Source: Arthrobacter sp. zg-Y1110 | Lineage (GTDB): Bacteria > Actinomycetota > Actinomycetes > Actinomycetales > Micrococcaceae | Assembly: GCF_025244865.1 (NCBI RefSeq) | Contig: NZ_CP104272.1 | Coordinates: 186,001 to 250,000, forward strand | Length of the DNA: 64,000 bases | Reading direction: 5' to 3' | Shown here: positions 16,680 through 28,682 of the stretch, piece after piece | How the letters are laid out: the number at the start of each line of letters is the position of its first letter | Numbering within the stretch: position 1 is the stretch's first letter | The notes under the pieces: generated by a model | Databases searched by the model: none | Seen by the model: the letters and a program-made list of their open reading frames with translations, nothing else | Told to the model about the DNA's origin: nothing | Translations under genes and position numbers: made by a program

Positions 16680-19600
16680 TCAGCGGCCGTCCAGGCTGCG
16701 TTCCTCGATCAGTCGCCCGCCCAGAATCCGTTCGATCGCCTTACGCCCCACCAGACCGGAATCCTCAAGCGTGATGTCATCCGCGCTGGGAACATCTTCG
16801 ACGTAGGTCGAGTCTACTGGGCGGCTCCCCCGGACGGGGGCTCCGCCGCCGCGCTGGGCAGCTTCATTGAGGAGCTTCTGGTAACGGCTCAGCGGCTGGT
16901 TGGGAGCACCGCCGGCGGGGGCGGCGGGGGACGTCGTCGTCGGCGGAACGGATGTCCGGACGCCTGGTGCTGCTGCACCCCGGTCTTGACCCGGCGCCGT
17001 CGTGGTTCCGGGCCGGGCGGTCAGGCCCGTGGGGGCGGTCGACGCCGGTGCCGACGCCGGTGCCGCAGCCCGCGGGACGCCTGCGGGTACGGCTGACGAC
17101 GGGGAGGTCTGTCCGCCGCCGGCCCGGCTATCCGCCGCGGAGTTTCCGCCGGCCGGTCGGGTGCTGGACCCGGTGCCGGCCCAGTCGGTGCTTGCCCATT
17201 CGGAGTCCGAGAGGTGCCCACCGGAGTAGACGTCCGCGGGTGCCTCGGCGGTTTCCCACGCGTTGCTTTCGGGCGCATCGTTGAACGGATCGCTGGGCTC
17301 GTCCGGCCAGGGCTCATCGGAAGGACGGTTTCCGGCTGATCGCCCTGCAGTCCGTGCGCCGGCAGTGGCGCTGGCGCTGCCGTTCCGGCCGGAGGTTCCG
17401 CGGGCGGCATGGCCCGGACCGGTAGACGGAGTTCCGCCGCCGTTGGAATTGCCGGCGCGGCGCCGGAGGGCAGCCGAAGCCGCGTTGACCGGTGCGTCTG
17501 GTGCCGCCGGTTCGTTGGGAGAAACGGGTGCGGACGGGGTAACAGCTGCGGGTGCGTCCACCGGTGCCGCAACGGCCTGAGCCTGCTGCGTCGGAACTGC
17601 TCGGTTCGCTGGCTCCGCTGCCGCTGCCACAGGTGCCTTCGGGGCCGAACCCGGGGCCGAAGCCGAAGCTGCACGCGAGTCCGGGGCATCGGAAGCAACG
17701 CCGGTAACCTTAGCGGTTTCGCTGGAAGGAGCGACAGCAGCCGTGGTGCTTCGGCCATCCTGCACCGACGGACCTTGGGCGGCAGGCGCCTGCGCCGGAG
17801 GCGCCTGAACCGGTTGTGCCTGAACTACCGGTGCCTTGGCGGCCGGTGCGGATGCCGGCGCTTGCCGGCTATCGGCTTTTGGGCCCGACTCACCCGCTGA
17901 CGCCGAGCTGTCATGGATCGGATTGATCTGGCAGTCCAGCGCCAGGACCTGATGGATCGCCTTGCGCAGGTTCTCCAAATGGTCAGGGCGGTTGAAGTTG
18001 GTGGCAGCGCCGGGGTTGGTGAAGGCAAGTTCAAGCACCTTGCCGTCAAAGGCGCGCGGGCTGGAGTTTTTGCTGACGTTCAGCCAGGTGGCACGGCGGA
18101 TGCTGGTCAGGGCATCCATGATTTCCGGCCAGGCACGGCGGATCATTTCGATCTGTCCGCTTCCGCCAGCTGGAGCCGAAGCGGGACCGCCGGCCGGAGC
18201 CTGCCGCTGCTGAGGCTGGGCCGGCTGTGCCGGTGCCTGCTGCGCCTGCTGTGCCGGCGCGGGCTGGGTGGCTGGCTGAGTCGGTGCCTGCTGTGCCGGT
18301 GCCTGCTGCGCTGGCTGGGACGACGGCTGCTGCGACTGCGCGGGTTGCGACGGTCCGCCGGAGGCCGCGCGGGAACCGTTGGATCCCGCTGCGGGCGCGG
18401 CGTTTGAAGCGGCAGGGGCGTCCGCCGGGGAAGGCGTCTGCGCCGGAGTGGACCACGTACCTCCCCAGTCCAGGGAACTTCCGGCGGGCTTGTTGTCCTG
18501 GCTGGAGGCTGCCGGGGCGGCAGGAGTTGCTGCTGCTGCATCCGGGGCCGGCGTTGCCGCAAAGTCGATTCCCCGGGGAGATGCCGGAGCTTCGTCCACC
18601 GCAGGAGCTGAAGCGGCCGCCTGCGAAGCCGTGGGTGCGGCCGCGGGAATGGTGTTCACCGGAGACGCTGCAGCTGCGGCGCGGCCCATTGCCTCGGTGG
18701 GATCGCCTGCATAACTGAGCCGGCGCTCCAATCGGTCCACCCGCGCGGCCGTCCCGCGTTCGGCCTGGTCTGCGGCCGGAAGCAGAATACGGGCGCAGAG
18801 CAATTCGAGGTGCAGCCGCGGCGACGTGGCGCCGGTCATCTCGGTCAAGGCAGTGTTGGTGATGTCTGCGGCGCGGGATAGTTCGCTGCTGCCCAGTTGG
18901 GTGGCCTGGGTCTGCATCCGGTTGATCTGGTCTTCCGGCATGCCGCGGAGCACGGTGGATGCGCTGTCCGGCATGGCGTTGACGATAATCAGGTCCCGGA
19001 AGCGTTCCAGCAGGTCTTCGACAAACCGGCGGGGATCCTGGCCGGTCTGGATGACACGGTCCACGGCGCGGAATACGGTAGCTGCGTCTGCGGCGGCAAC
19101 GGCGTCGACGACGTCGTCGAGCAGCGACACCGGGGTGTAACCCAGCAGCGAGACGGCCAGTTCGTAGTCCAGGCCGTCGGGGCCGGCACCGGCCATGAGC
19201 TGGTCAAGGACGGAAAGGGTGTCTCGCACGGACCCGCCGCCGGCGCGGATCACCAGGGAAAGGACGCCCGGGGCGACCGCTACGTTCTCCTGCGCGCAGA
19301 GCTTCTCAAGGTAAGCCAGCAGCGGTTCCGGCGGAACGAGGCGGAAGGGGTAGTGGTGCGTACGGGACCGGATGGTTCCAATAACCTTGTCCGGCTCCGT
19401 GGTGGCGAAGATGAACTTGATGTGCTCCGGCGGCTCTTCCACGATCTTCAGCAGGGCGTTGAAGCCGGCGGACGTGACCATGTGGGCCTCGTCGATGATG
19501 AAGATCTTGTAGCGGTCCCGGACCGGGGCGAAGGTGGCGCGCTCCCGGAGGTCGCGGGCGTCGTCGACGCCGCCGTGGCTGGCCGCGTCAATCTCAATGA

Positions 19601-19871
19601 CATCGAGGCTGCCGGAACCGTCGCGGGCCAGCTCAACGCAGCTGTCGCACTTGCCGCAGGGGACCGGGGTGGGGCCCTCGGCACAGTTAAGGCAGCGGGC
19701 AAGGATGCGCGCAGAGGTTGTTTTGCCGCAGCCGCGCGGGCCGGAGAAGAGGTACGCGTGGTTCACGCGGTTCTTTTGCAGGGCCGCCATCAGCGGCTCC
19801 GTGACGTGCTCCTGGCCGATCACGTCTGCGAAACTCTCGGGACGGTAGCGGCGGTAAAGGGCTGTACTCAC
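16680..19871 (-). CDS. dnaX: DNA polymerase III subunits gamma/tau
   Basis: DnaX, the clamp-loader ATPase. The GTG at 19871 gives the family N-terminus STALYRRYRPESFADVIGQ and about 1063 residues. Walker A GPRGCGKTTSAR, a zinc module CLNC...CGKCDSC, Walker B IFIIDEAHM, sensor ATTEPDKV and the GGGSVRDTLSVLDQL motif fill the first 250 residues; the collar domain follows to about 370. From about 430 the protein is a very long Ala/Pro/Gln/Ser-rich linker, interrupted near 620-690 by a folded segment (MIRRAWPEIMDAL) that is the tau-specific part. The linker is low-complexity and encodes several near-repeats of Gln-Ala-Pro-Ala. Confidence 0.96.
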   Translation of the reverse strand: MSTALYRRYRPESFADVIGQEHVTEPLMAALQKNRVNHAYLFSGPRGCGKTTSARILARCLNCAEGPTPVPCGKCDSCVELARDGSGSLDVIEIDAASHGGVDDARDLRERATFAPVRDRYKIFIIDEAHMVTSAGFNALLKIVEEPPEHIKFIFATTEPDKVIGTIRSRTHHYPFRLVPPEPLLAYLEKLCAQENVAVAPGVLSLVIRAGGGSVRDTLSVLDQLMAGAGPDGLDYELAVSLLGYTPVSLLDDVVDAVAAADAATVFRAVDRVIQTGQDPRRFVEDLLERFRDLIIVNAMPDSASTVLRGMPEDQINRMQTQATQLGSSELSRAADITNTALTEMTGATSPRLHLELLCARILLPAADQAERGTAARVDRLERRLSYAGDPTEAMGRAAAAASPVNTIPAAAPTASQAAASAPAVDEAPASPRGIDFAATPAPDAAAATPAAPAASSQDNKPAGSSLDWGGTWSTPAQTPSPADAPAASNAAPAAGSNGSRAASGGPSQPAQSQQPSSQPAQQAPAQQAPTQPATQPAPAQQAQQAPAQPAQPQQRQAPAGGPASAPAGGSGQIEMIRRAWPEIMDALTSIRRATWLNVSKNSSPRAFDGKVLELAFTNPGAATNFNRPDHLENLRKAIHQVLALDCQINPIHDSSASAGESGPKADSRQAPASAPAAKAPVVQAQPVQAPPAQAPAAQGPSVQDGRSTTAAVAPSSETAKVTGVASDAPDSRAASASAPGSAPKAPVAAAAEPANRAVPTQQAQAVAAPVDAPAAVTPSAPVSPNEPAAPDAPVNAASAALRRRAGNSNGGGTPSTGPGHAARGTSGRNGSASATAGARTAGRSAGNRPSDEPWPDEPSDPFNDAPESNAWETAEAPADVYSGGHLSDSEWASTDWAGTGSSTRPAGGNSAADSRAGGGQTSPSSAVPAGVPRAAAPASAPASTAPTGLTARPGTTTAPGQDRGAAAPGVRTSVPPTTTSPAAPAGGAPNQPLSRYQKLLNEAAQRGGGAPVRGSRPVDSTYVEDVPSADDITLEDSGLVGRKAIERILGGRLIEERSLDGR

Positions 19872-19942
19872 AGATAGAAGCCTATCGGTTGGCACTGACG
19901 GTTTTTCCTCCGGCGGCAGGCACGGTGGAAACTCCACTTCCT

Positions 19943-20042
19943 CAAAAAAATTAAAGACCCCCCATGCACCTGCCAGAGCCCGCTTACCCTTGCTACCTTC
20001 CGGTCCTGGGGGAGTTCACAGGATGACACCACATGAGGGGCC
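19943..20042 (-). ncRNA. ffs: signal recognition particle RNA, small bacterial type
   Basis: The minus strand carries the conserved SRP core: GTGAACTCCCCCAGG, then CCGGAAGGTAGCAAGGG (the GGAA tetraloop that Ffh binds) and AAGCGGGCTCTGGC. The ends pair over 11 bases (20042-20032 with 19966-19956), so the mature RNA is about 87 nt. It is followed by TTTAATTTTTTT, making the terminal stem serve also as a terminator. TAGACT about 9 bases upstream of the 5' end fits a -10 element. It lies between dnaX and nagB. Confidence 0.93.
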
Positions 20043-20281
20043 GGGAACCAGTCTACCCGAAAATTCCGGGCCTCGACTCGCAGCGGATTCCGGGTGTAGT
20101 TCCGGGGCGTAGAGCCATATTCCGGGTACGGAGCCATACTGGAAAACCCGCCGGATCAGGAGTGTGCCCATGCAGCGTTCCCCAGCTATGCAGGTAAAGG
20201 CAGCAGCCCGGACAGCATCCCCTGTGCTTCCCGTGCTGCCGTGCCTGCGAAGCGAACCCTCATTGAGTCCCGATTTTCCCG

Positions 20282-20293
20282 CCCTATATAGGG
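20282..20293. promoter_or_regulatory. palindrome in front of nagB, candidate operator
   Basis: CCCTATATAGGG is a perfect 12-bp palindrome 26 bases upstream of the nagB start. Its left part, CGCCCTATATA, recurs inside the start of nagB at 20327-20337, and CATTGAGTC precedes both copies (20261 and 20317). Confidence 0.4.
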
Positions 20294-20318
20294 TCGGCAA
20301 CGTCCCCAGGGTGCCGCA

Positions 20319-21071
20319 TTGAGTCTCGCCCTATATACGGTGCCCGACGCCGCCGGGCTGGGCGCGCTTGGTGCCTCCTTTATAGAGGTGCTGGTTCGGG
20401 ACCGCCCGGATGCCGTGCTCGGGCTGGCCACGGGGTCCTCGCCCCTGCCGGTGTACCGGGCGCTGGCGGAGCACGAACCGGACCTGTCCCGTGTGCGGGC
20501 GTTTGCCCTGGATGAGTATGTCGGGCTGCCGGCCGGCAGTGAGCAGTCCTATGCCGCCGTCATAGACAGGGAGGTCACGCGCCCGCTCGGACTAAGCCCG
20601 CACTGTGTGGCCGTACCGGATGGCAGTGCGGAGGACCCCTTCGAAGCGGCCGAAGCCTTCGAGCGCCGGCTGGAAAGTGCCGGGGGAGTGGACCTTCAGC
20701 TGCTGGGGATTGGGCATAACGGCCATTTGGCCTTCAATGAGCCCGGCTCATCCTTGGATTCGCGTACCCGGGTGCAGCGCTTGTCCGAAACCACGCGCAG
20801 GGCCAACGCCCGGTTCTTCCCTTCTATGGGGGAGGTTCCGCAGTTCTGCATTACCCAGGGGTTGGGGACCATCCGCCGTGCCAGGCACCTGCTGCTGTTG
20901 GTCCGTGGCGGGGAGAAGGCAGGAATCCTGGCGCGGGCACTGACCGGGCCGGTGAGTGTTGATTGCCCGGCCTCCATCCTCCAGCTGCATCCGCGGGTCA
21001 CTGTCATCACGGATGAGGCAGCTGCCTCCGGGCTGGCGGGGCTGGAGGAAACCCTGCTGCCGCCCGGATAG
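20319..21071 (+). CDS. nagB: glucosamine-6-phosphate deaminase
   Basis: NagB, 250 residues: converts glucosamine-6-phosphate to fructose-6-phosphate and ammonia. Motifs: LGLATGSSPLPVYRAL near residue 33 (phosphate binding), FALDEYVGL near 65 with the catalytic Asp, and GIGHNGHLAFNEPGSSL near 128 with the ring-opening His; SRTRVQRLSETTR follows as usual. No NagA or NagR is adjacent. The start is a TTG at 20319 with a weak upstream AGGG; it lies in a partly duplicated stretch, so the exact start is somewhat uncertain. Confidence 0.92.
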   Translation: MSLALYTVPDAAGLGALGASFIEVLVRDRPDAVLGLATGSSPLPVYRALAEHEPDLSRVRAFALDEYVGLPAGSEQSYAAVIDREVTRPLGLSPHCVAVPDGSAEDPFEAAEAFERRLESAGGVDLQLLGIGHNGHLAFNEPGSSLDSRTRVQRLSETTRRANARFFPSMGEVPQFCITQGLGTIRRARHLLLLVRGGEKAGILARALTGPVSVDCPASILQLHPRVTVITDEAAASGLAGLEETLLPPG

Positions 21072-21188
21072 GGCAGGGCCTGCCGTGAGAACCCGGGCCG
21101 GGCGGCCGTTTGATCACTGCGGGAAGGCGCCGGAAACGACGCCGGAATCGGGCGGGAAATGCGTGTCCGGAGTCACCCCGAATCCGAT

Positions 21189-21217
21189 TTGCAGCTGGGG
21201 GCAAACGTGTGTAAAGT
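21189..21217 (+). promoter_or_regulatory. rRNA promoter P1
   Basis: TTGCAG (21189-21194) and TAAAGT (21212-21217) with an ideal 17-base spacer, about 450 bases upstream of the 16S gene. Confidence 0.7.
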
Positions 21218-21400
21218 TTTCTAAGTCGCCGCGGCCGGGACGCTGGAAAAGCGCCCGAGCATGGCGGCCAAACCCCAACAAAAAACAGAGTCCAACCAGT
21301 GCGCGCCCTTTGCAGGGCCGGTGGAAAAGACTCCGTTGGATGCTGGGTCCGGAACGGCGTAAAACGCTTCTCACGGGCTCCCGACAAGGGAAACCGCGAA

Positions 21401-21429
21401 TTGCAAATAACGCCGGAATGGAATAAGAT
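21401..21429 (+). promoter_or_regulatory. rRNA promoter P2
   Basis: TTGCAA (21401-21406) and TAAGAT (21424-21429), again with a 17-base spacer; the downstream of two similar promoters 212 bases apart. Confidence 0.7.
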
Positions 21430-21493
21430 ATAAAACATTGCAGCGAAGAAGAAAAGGAAAACATTGTTTTCCCGAGTATTTTCGGATTGCGTC

Positions 21494-21523
21494 TGTTGTT
21501 TGAGAACTCAATAGTGTGCCAAG
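21494..21523 (+). promoter_or_regulatory. rRNA leader boxA-like element and 5' arm of the 16S processing stem
   Basis: GTTGTTTGAGAACTC resembles the boxA-type antitermination element of actinobacterial rRNA leaders and recurs in the 16S-23S spacer. Together with the following AATAGTGTGCCAA it pairs with 23411-23440 downstream of the 16S gene, forming the long helix cut by RNase III. Confidence 0.7.
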
Positions 21524-21560
21524 TTTATTGATACCAATTTATTTTGATTGGTTGAACAGG

Positions 21561-21599
21561 CCGTTTCCGCCCACCCCGTGGGTATGGGACGGTTTTTTT
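21561..21599 (+). terminator. terminator-like hairpin in the rRNA leader
   Basis: CCGTTTC pairs with GGGACGG (G-U pairs included) and GCCCAC with GTGGGT around CCC; a run of seven T follows at 21593-21599. It lies between the boxA-like element and the 16S gene. Confidence 0.65.
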
Positions 21600-21670
21600 A
21601 GCCGGTTTCGAATTTAGTGCAGTGTCTGCAGCCAATTTTCCTTGGCTTCGGCACTGTGTCTGTAACACAT

Positions 21671-26853
<5,183 letters not shown>

Positions 26854-27131
26854 CACCACACCAGCACCTGGACGGACACGACTTCAAACGGTCCGTCAAA
26901 GTATAAAGGGTGTTGTTAGATCATGCTGCTTGCGTCCACTATGTGGTTCCCGGACAACAACCGTTGGTTGCTGCCCTGGAACACCGAATCCTTGCCCCTT
27001 GTCCAGGGGGCGGGTTCACAATTTACCGCACTGCCGGCACCCCTCATTGCGAGGTGGTTCCGGGACGTGTTGTAACCATTGTTTTCCCCACGCATACCCT
27101 GTTTTCGCGGGTGTGTGGTGCGGGTAGAAGG
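26854..27131 (+). other. 23S-5S spacer with 3' arm of the 23S processing stem
   Basis: About 280 bases. The stretch 26921-26962 (GCTTGCGTCCACTATGTGG in its middle) is complementary to 23579-23614, closing the 23S precursor helix. The remainder holds no recognisable gene. Confidence 0.75.
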
Positions 27132-27250
27132 GTTACGGCGGTCATAGCGTGGGGGAAACGCCCGGTCCCATTCCGAACCCGGAAGCTAAGACCCACAGCG
27201 CCGATGGTACTGCATCCGGGAGGATGTGGGAGAGTAGGTCACCGCCGGAC
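27132..27250 (+). rRNA. rrf: 5S ribosomal RNA, copy 1
   Basis: 5S rRNA of about 119 nt beginning GTTACGGCGGTCATAGCG and ending GGTCACCGCCGGAC, with the loop sequence CCCATTCCGAACCCGGAAG. The ends pair (GGCGG with CCGCC). It closes the rRNA operon proper and is followed by a terminator. Confidence 0.97.
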
Positions 27251-27266
27251 AATATTTAGTACAGAG

Positions 27267-27307
27267 GGTCAGGTCCCGCACCATTGGTGCGGGGCCTGAC
27301 CTGTTTA
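27267..27307 (+). terminator. rRNA operon terminator 1
   Basis: A 16-bp near-perfect stem, 27267-27282 with 27286-27301, around ATT, followed by TGTTT. It should end the rRNA transcript after the first 5S gene. Confidence 0.8.
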
Positions 27308-27392
27308 ACCGGTCTGACCTGCCGAGCGCCGCCAGGCAGAACCGCCGGCCGGCACCGGGCTGAACGCCGGCATAGGGGTGTGCTGGGTCAGA

Positions 27393-27437
27393 CACTGTGT
27401 TTGTTCAGCACTGTGTTTGTTTAGCACTGTGTTTATT
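27393..27437 (+). repeat. three tandem 16-bp repeats between the two 5S genes
   Basis: CACTGTGTTTGTT occurs at 27393 and 27409 and as CACTGTGTTTATT at 27425, giving an exact 16-base period. The rest of the 320-base gap between the 5S genes holds terminator 1 and a -10-like TAAGAT at 27497-27502 that could start transcription of the second 5S. Confidence 0.8.
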
Positions 27438-27571
27438 CCGACACCCAGGACAAGCCCGGTAGCCTCACCGTGGTCAAAACCGCCTGGAAGACGCGGTAAG
27501 ATTAAGGAGCAGAACCCGAAAGGGCAGCCTGTAATCAAAGACTTCCCGACGCATTTGCCGTCGGGGCTAGG

Positions 27572-27690
27572 GTTACGGCGGTCATAGCGTGGGGGAAACG
27601 CCCGGTCCCATTCCGAACCCGGAAGCTAAGACCCACAGCGCCGATGGTACTGCATCCGGGAGGATGTGGGAGAGTAGGTCACCGCCGGAC
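27572..27690 (+). rRNA. rrf: 5S ribosomal RNA, copy 2
   Basis: A second 5S gene, identical to copy 1 over all 119 bases and 440 bases further on. The flanking sequence is unrelated to that of copy 1 apart from the AGG just before the start, so only the mature gene is shared. It lies beyond the terminator of copy 1 and has its own terminator. Confidence 0.96.
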
Positions 27691-27700
27691 ATGCGTTGGG

Positions 27701-27740
27701 ATAAGGATCCGCACAAGGACGTGCGGGTCCTTATCTGTTT
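27701..27740 (+). terminator. terminator after 5S copy 2
   Basis: ATAAGGATCCGCAC pairs with GTGCGGGTCCTTAT (one mismatch) around a 6-base loop, followed by CTGTTT. Confidence 0.8.
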
Positions 27741-27794
27741 AACTCCACCTTCCGCCCCGCTTTCCTCCAGTCGAGGCTCGACCCGCTGGGGTAT

Positions 27795-28460
27795 GTGCGC
27801 GAGCATGGTCCGGTGGCCGGCGAAAACAGCAACAGCAAAGGCTTTGCCCGAGTTAATTCAGGTCCGGACCTGGACCGCACTATGTTCTTCAGCGACGCCG
27901 TCTTCGCCATCGCCATGACCCTGCTGGCCGTGGACATCCGGGTTCCCCAGGTGCCGGACAACGAGCTTGGGTCGGCCGTGGCTGCGCAGCTTCCGGAGTT
28001 CGGCGCTTACGTCCTGTCCTTTGTGGTGACCGCCGCCTATTGGCTTAGCCATCACCGGCTCTTCCGGCTCCTGAAGGGATTTACCGGCCGGTTGCAGCAG
28101 CTGAACCTGCTGCTGCTGCTGTTCGTCGCACTGCTGGGCTACGCCACCGACATGCTGGCGTTTTACGGAGACCAGGTGCTCGGCGTCGTGATTTATGCGG
28201 CGGCCCTGGGTCTTATCGGCACCGCGAATACCGGGCTGTGGATTTACTGCAGCCGCGTGGGCCTTTTCCGGGATGACGTGGATCCCCGGCTTCCGGCCTT
28301 CGCGCAGGTCCGTGCCCCGGTCACTCCTGCGGTTTTCCTGGCCTCGATTCCCATTGCCATCCTGTGGAGTCCGCAGGCGGCCAGCTGGTCCTGGCTGGGA
28401 ATTGTCGTTATCAATGCCTTGCTCCACGGCCTCGGCCGCAGACGAACCGGCAAGGCCTAA
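27795..28460 (+). CDS. TMEM175-like (DUF1211) membrane protein
   Basis: A 221-residue protein of the bacterial TMEM175 potassium-channel family. The hallmark pore-lining first helix reads FFSDAVFAIAMTLLAVDIRV at about residues 31-50 (F-S-D motif after an Arg), followed by about five more helices, among them YVLSFVVTAAYWLSHHRLF and a Leu-rich helix LNLLLLLFVALLGYATD. Bacterial members form K+-selective leak channels as tetramers. The start is uncertain: the GTG at 27795 has no clear ribosome binding site, and GTG 27813 or a later start is possible. Confidence 0.75.
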   Translation: MREHGPVAGENSNSKGFARVNSGPDLDRTMFFSDAVFAIAMTLLAVDIRVPQVPDNELGSAVAAQLPEFGAYVLSFVVTAAYWLSHHRLFRLLKGFTGRLQQLNLLLLLFVALLGYATDMLAFYGDQVLGVVIYAAALGLIGTANTGLWIYCSRVGLFRDDVDPRLPAFAQVRAPVTPAVFLASIPIAILWSPQAASWSWLGIVVINALLHGLGRRRTGKA

Positions 28461-28540
28461 GCTGCCCCTCAAATGACGTCGATTCGTTGGTTTGGGCCTG
28501 TGTCGGGTAGTCTTATATCTGCTTCTACGGGAGCAAGCCT

Positions 28541-28628
28541 GGAGGATTCGCCTAGCGGCCTATGGCGCACGCCTGGAACGCGTGTTGGGTTAACGCCCTC
28601 GGGGGTTCAAATCCCCCATCCTCCGCCA
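28541..28628 (+). tRNA. tRNA-Ser (anticodon GGA)
   Basis: An 88-base class II tRNA with encoded CCA. The acceptor GGAGGAT pairs with ATCCTCC, the anticodon loop CTGGAAC carries GGA (decoding UCC/UCU), the long variable arm is typical of serine tRNAs, and the T arm reads GGGGGTTCAAATCCCCC. Confidence 0.96.
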
Positions 28629-28636
28629 GGACAAAG

Positions 28637-28672
28637 AAATACCCCGGTCTTCGGACCGGGGTATTTCTTTTT
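28637..28672. terminator. intrinsic terminator after tRNA-Ser
   Basis: A perfect 13-bp stem AAATACCCCGGTC/GACCGGGGTATTT closed by a TTCG tetraloop, then CTTTTT. The A-rich 5' side means it can also stop the convergent FtsX-permease transcript. Confidence 0.92.
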
Positions 28673-28682
28673 GCCCGAACAG

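Noticed and set aside
18220..18330. Repeat-like sequence in dnaX
   Set aside because: It is the low-complexity Gln/Ala/Pro coding region of the tau linker, not a DNA repeat element or CRISPR.
20064..20126. Four TTCCGGG heptamers in 63 bases near the SRP RNA
   Set aside because: Spacing is irregular (24, 12, 20) and the heptamer is expected often in GC-rich DNA; no regulatory meaning assigned.
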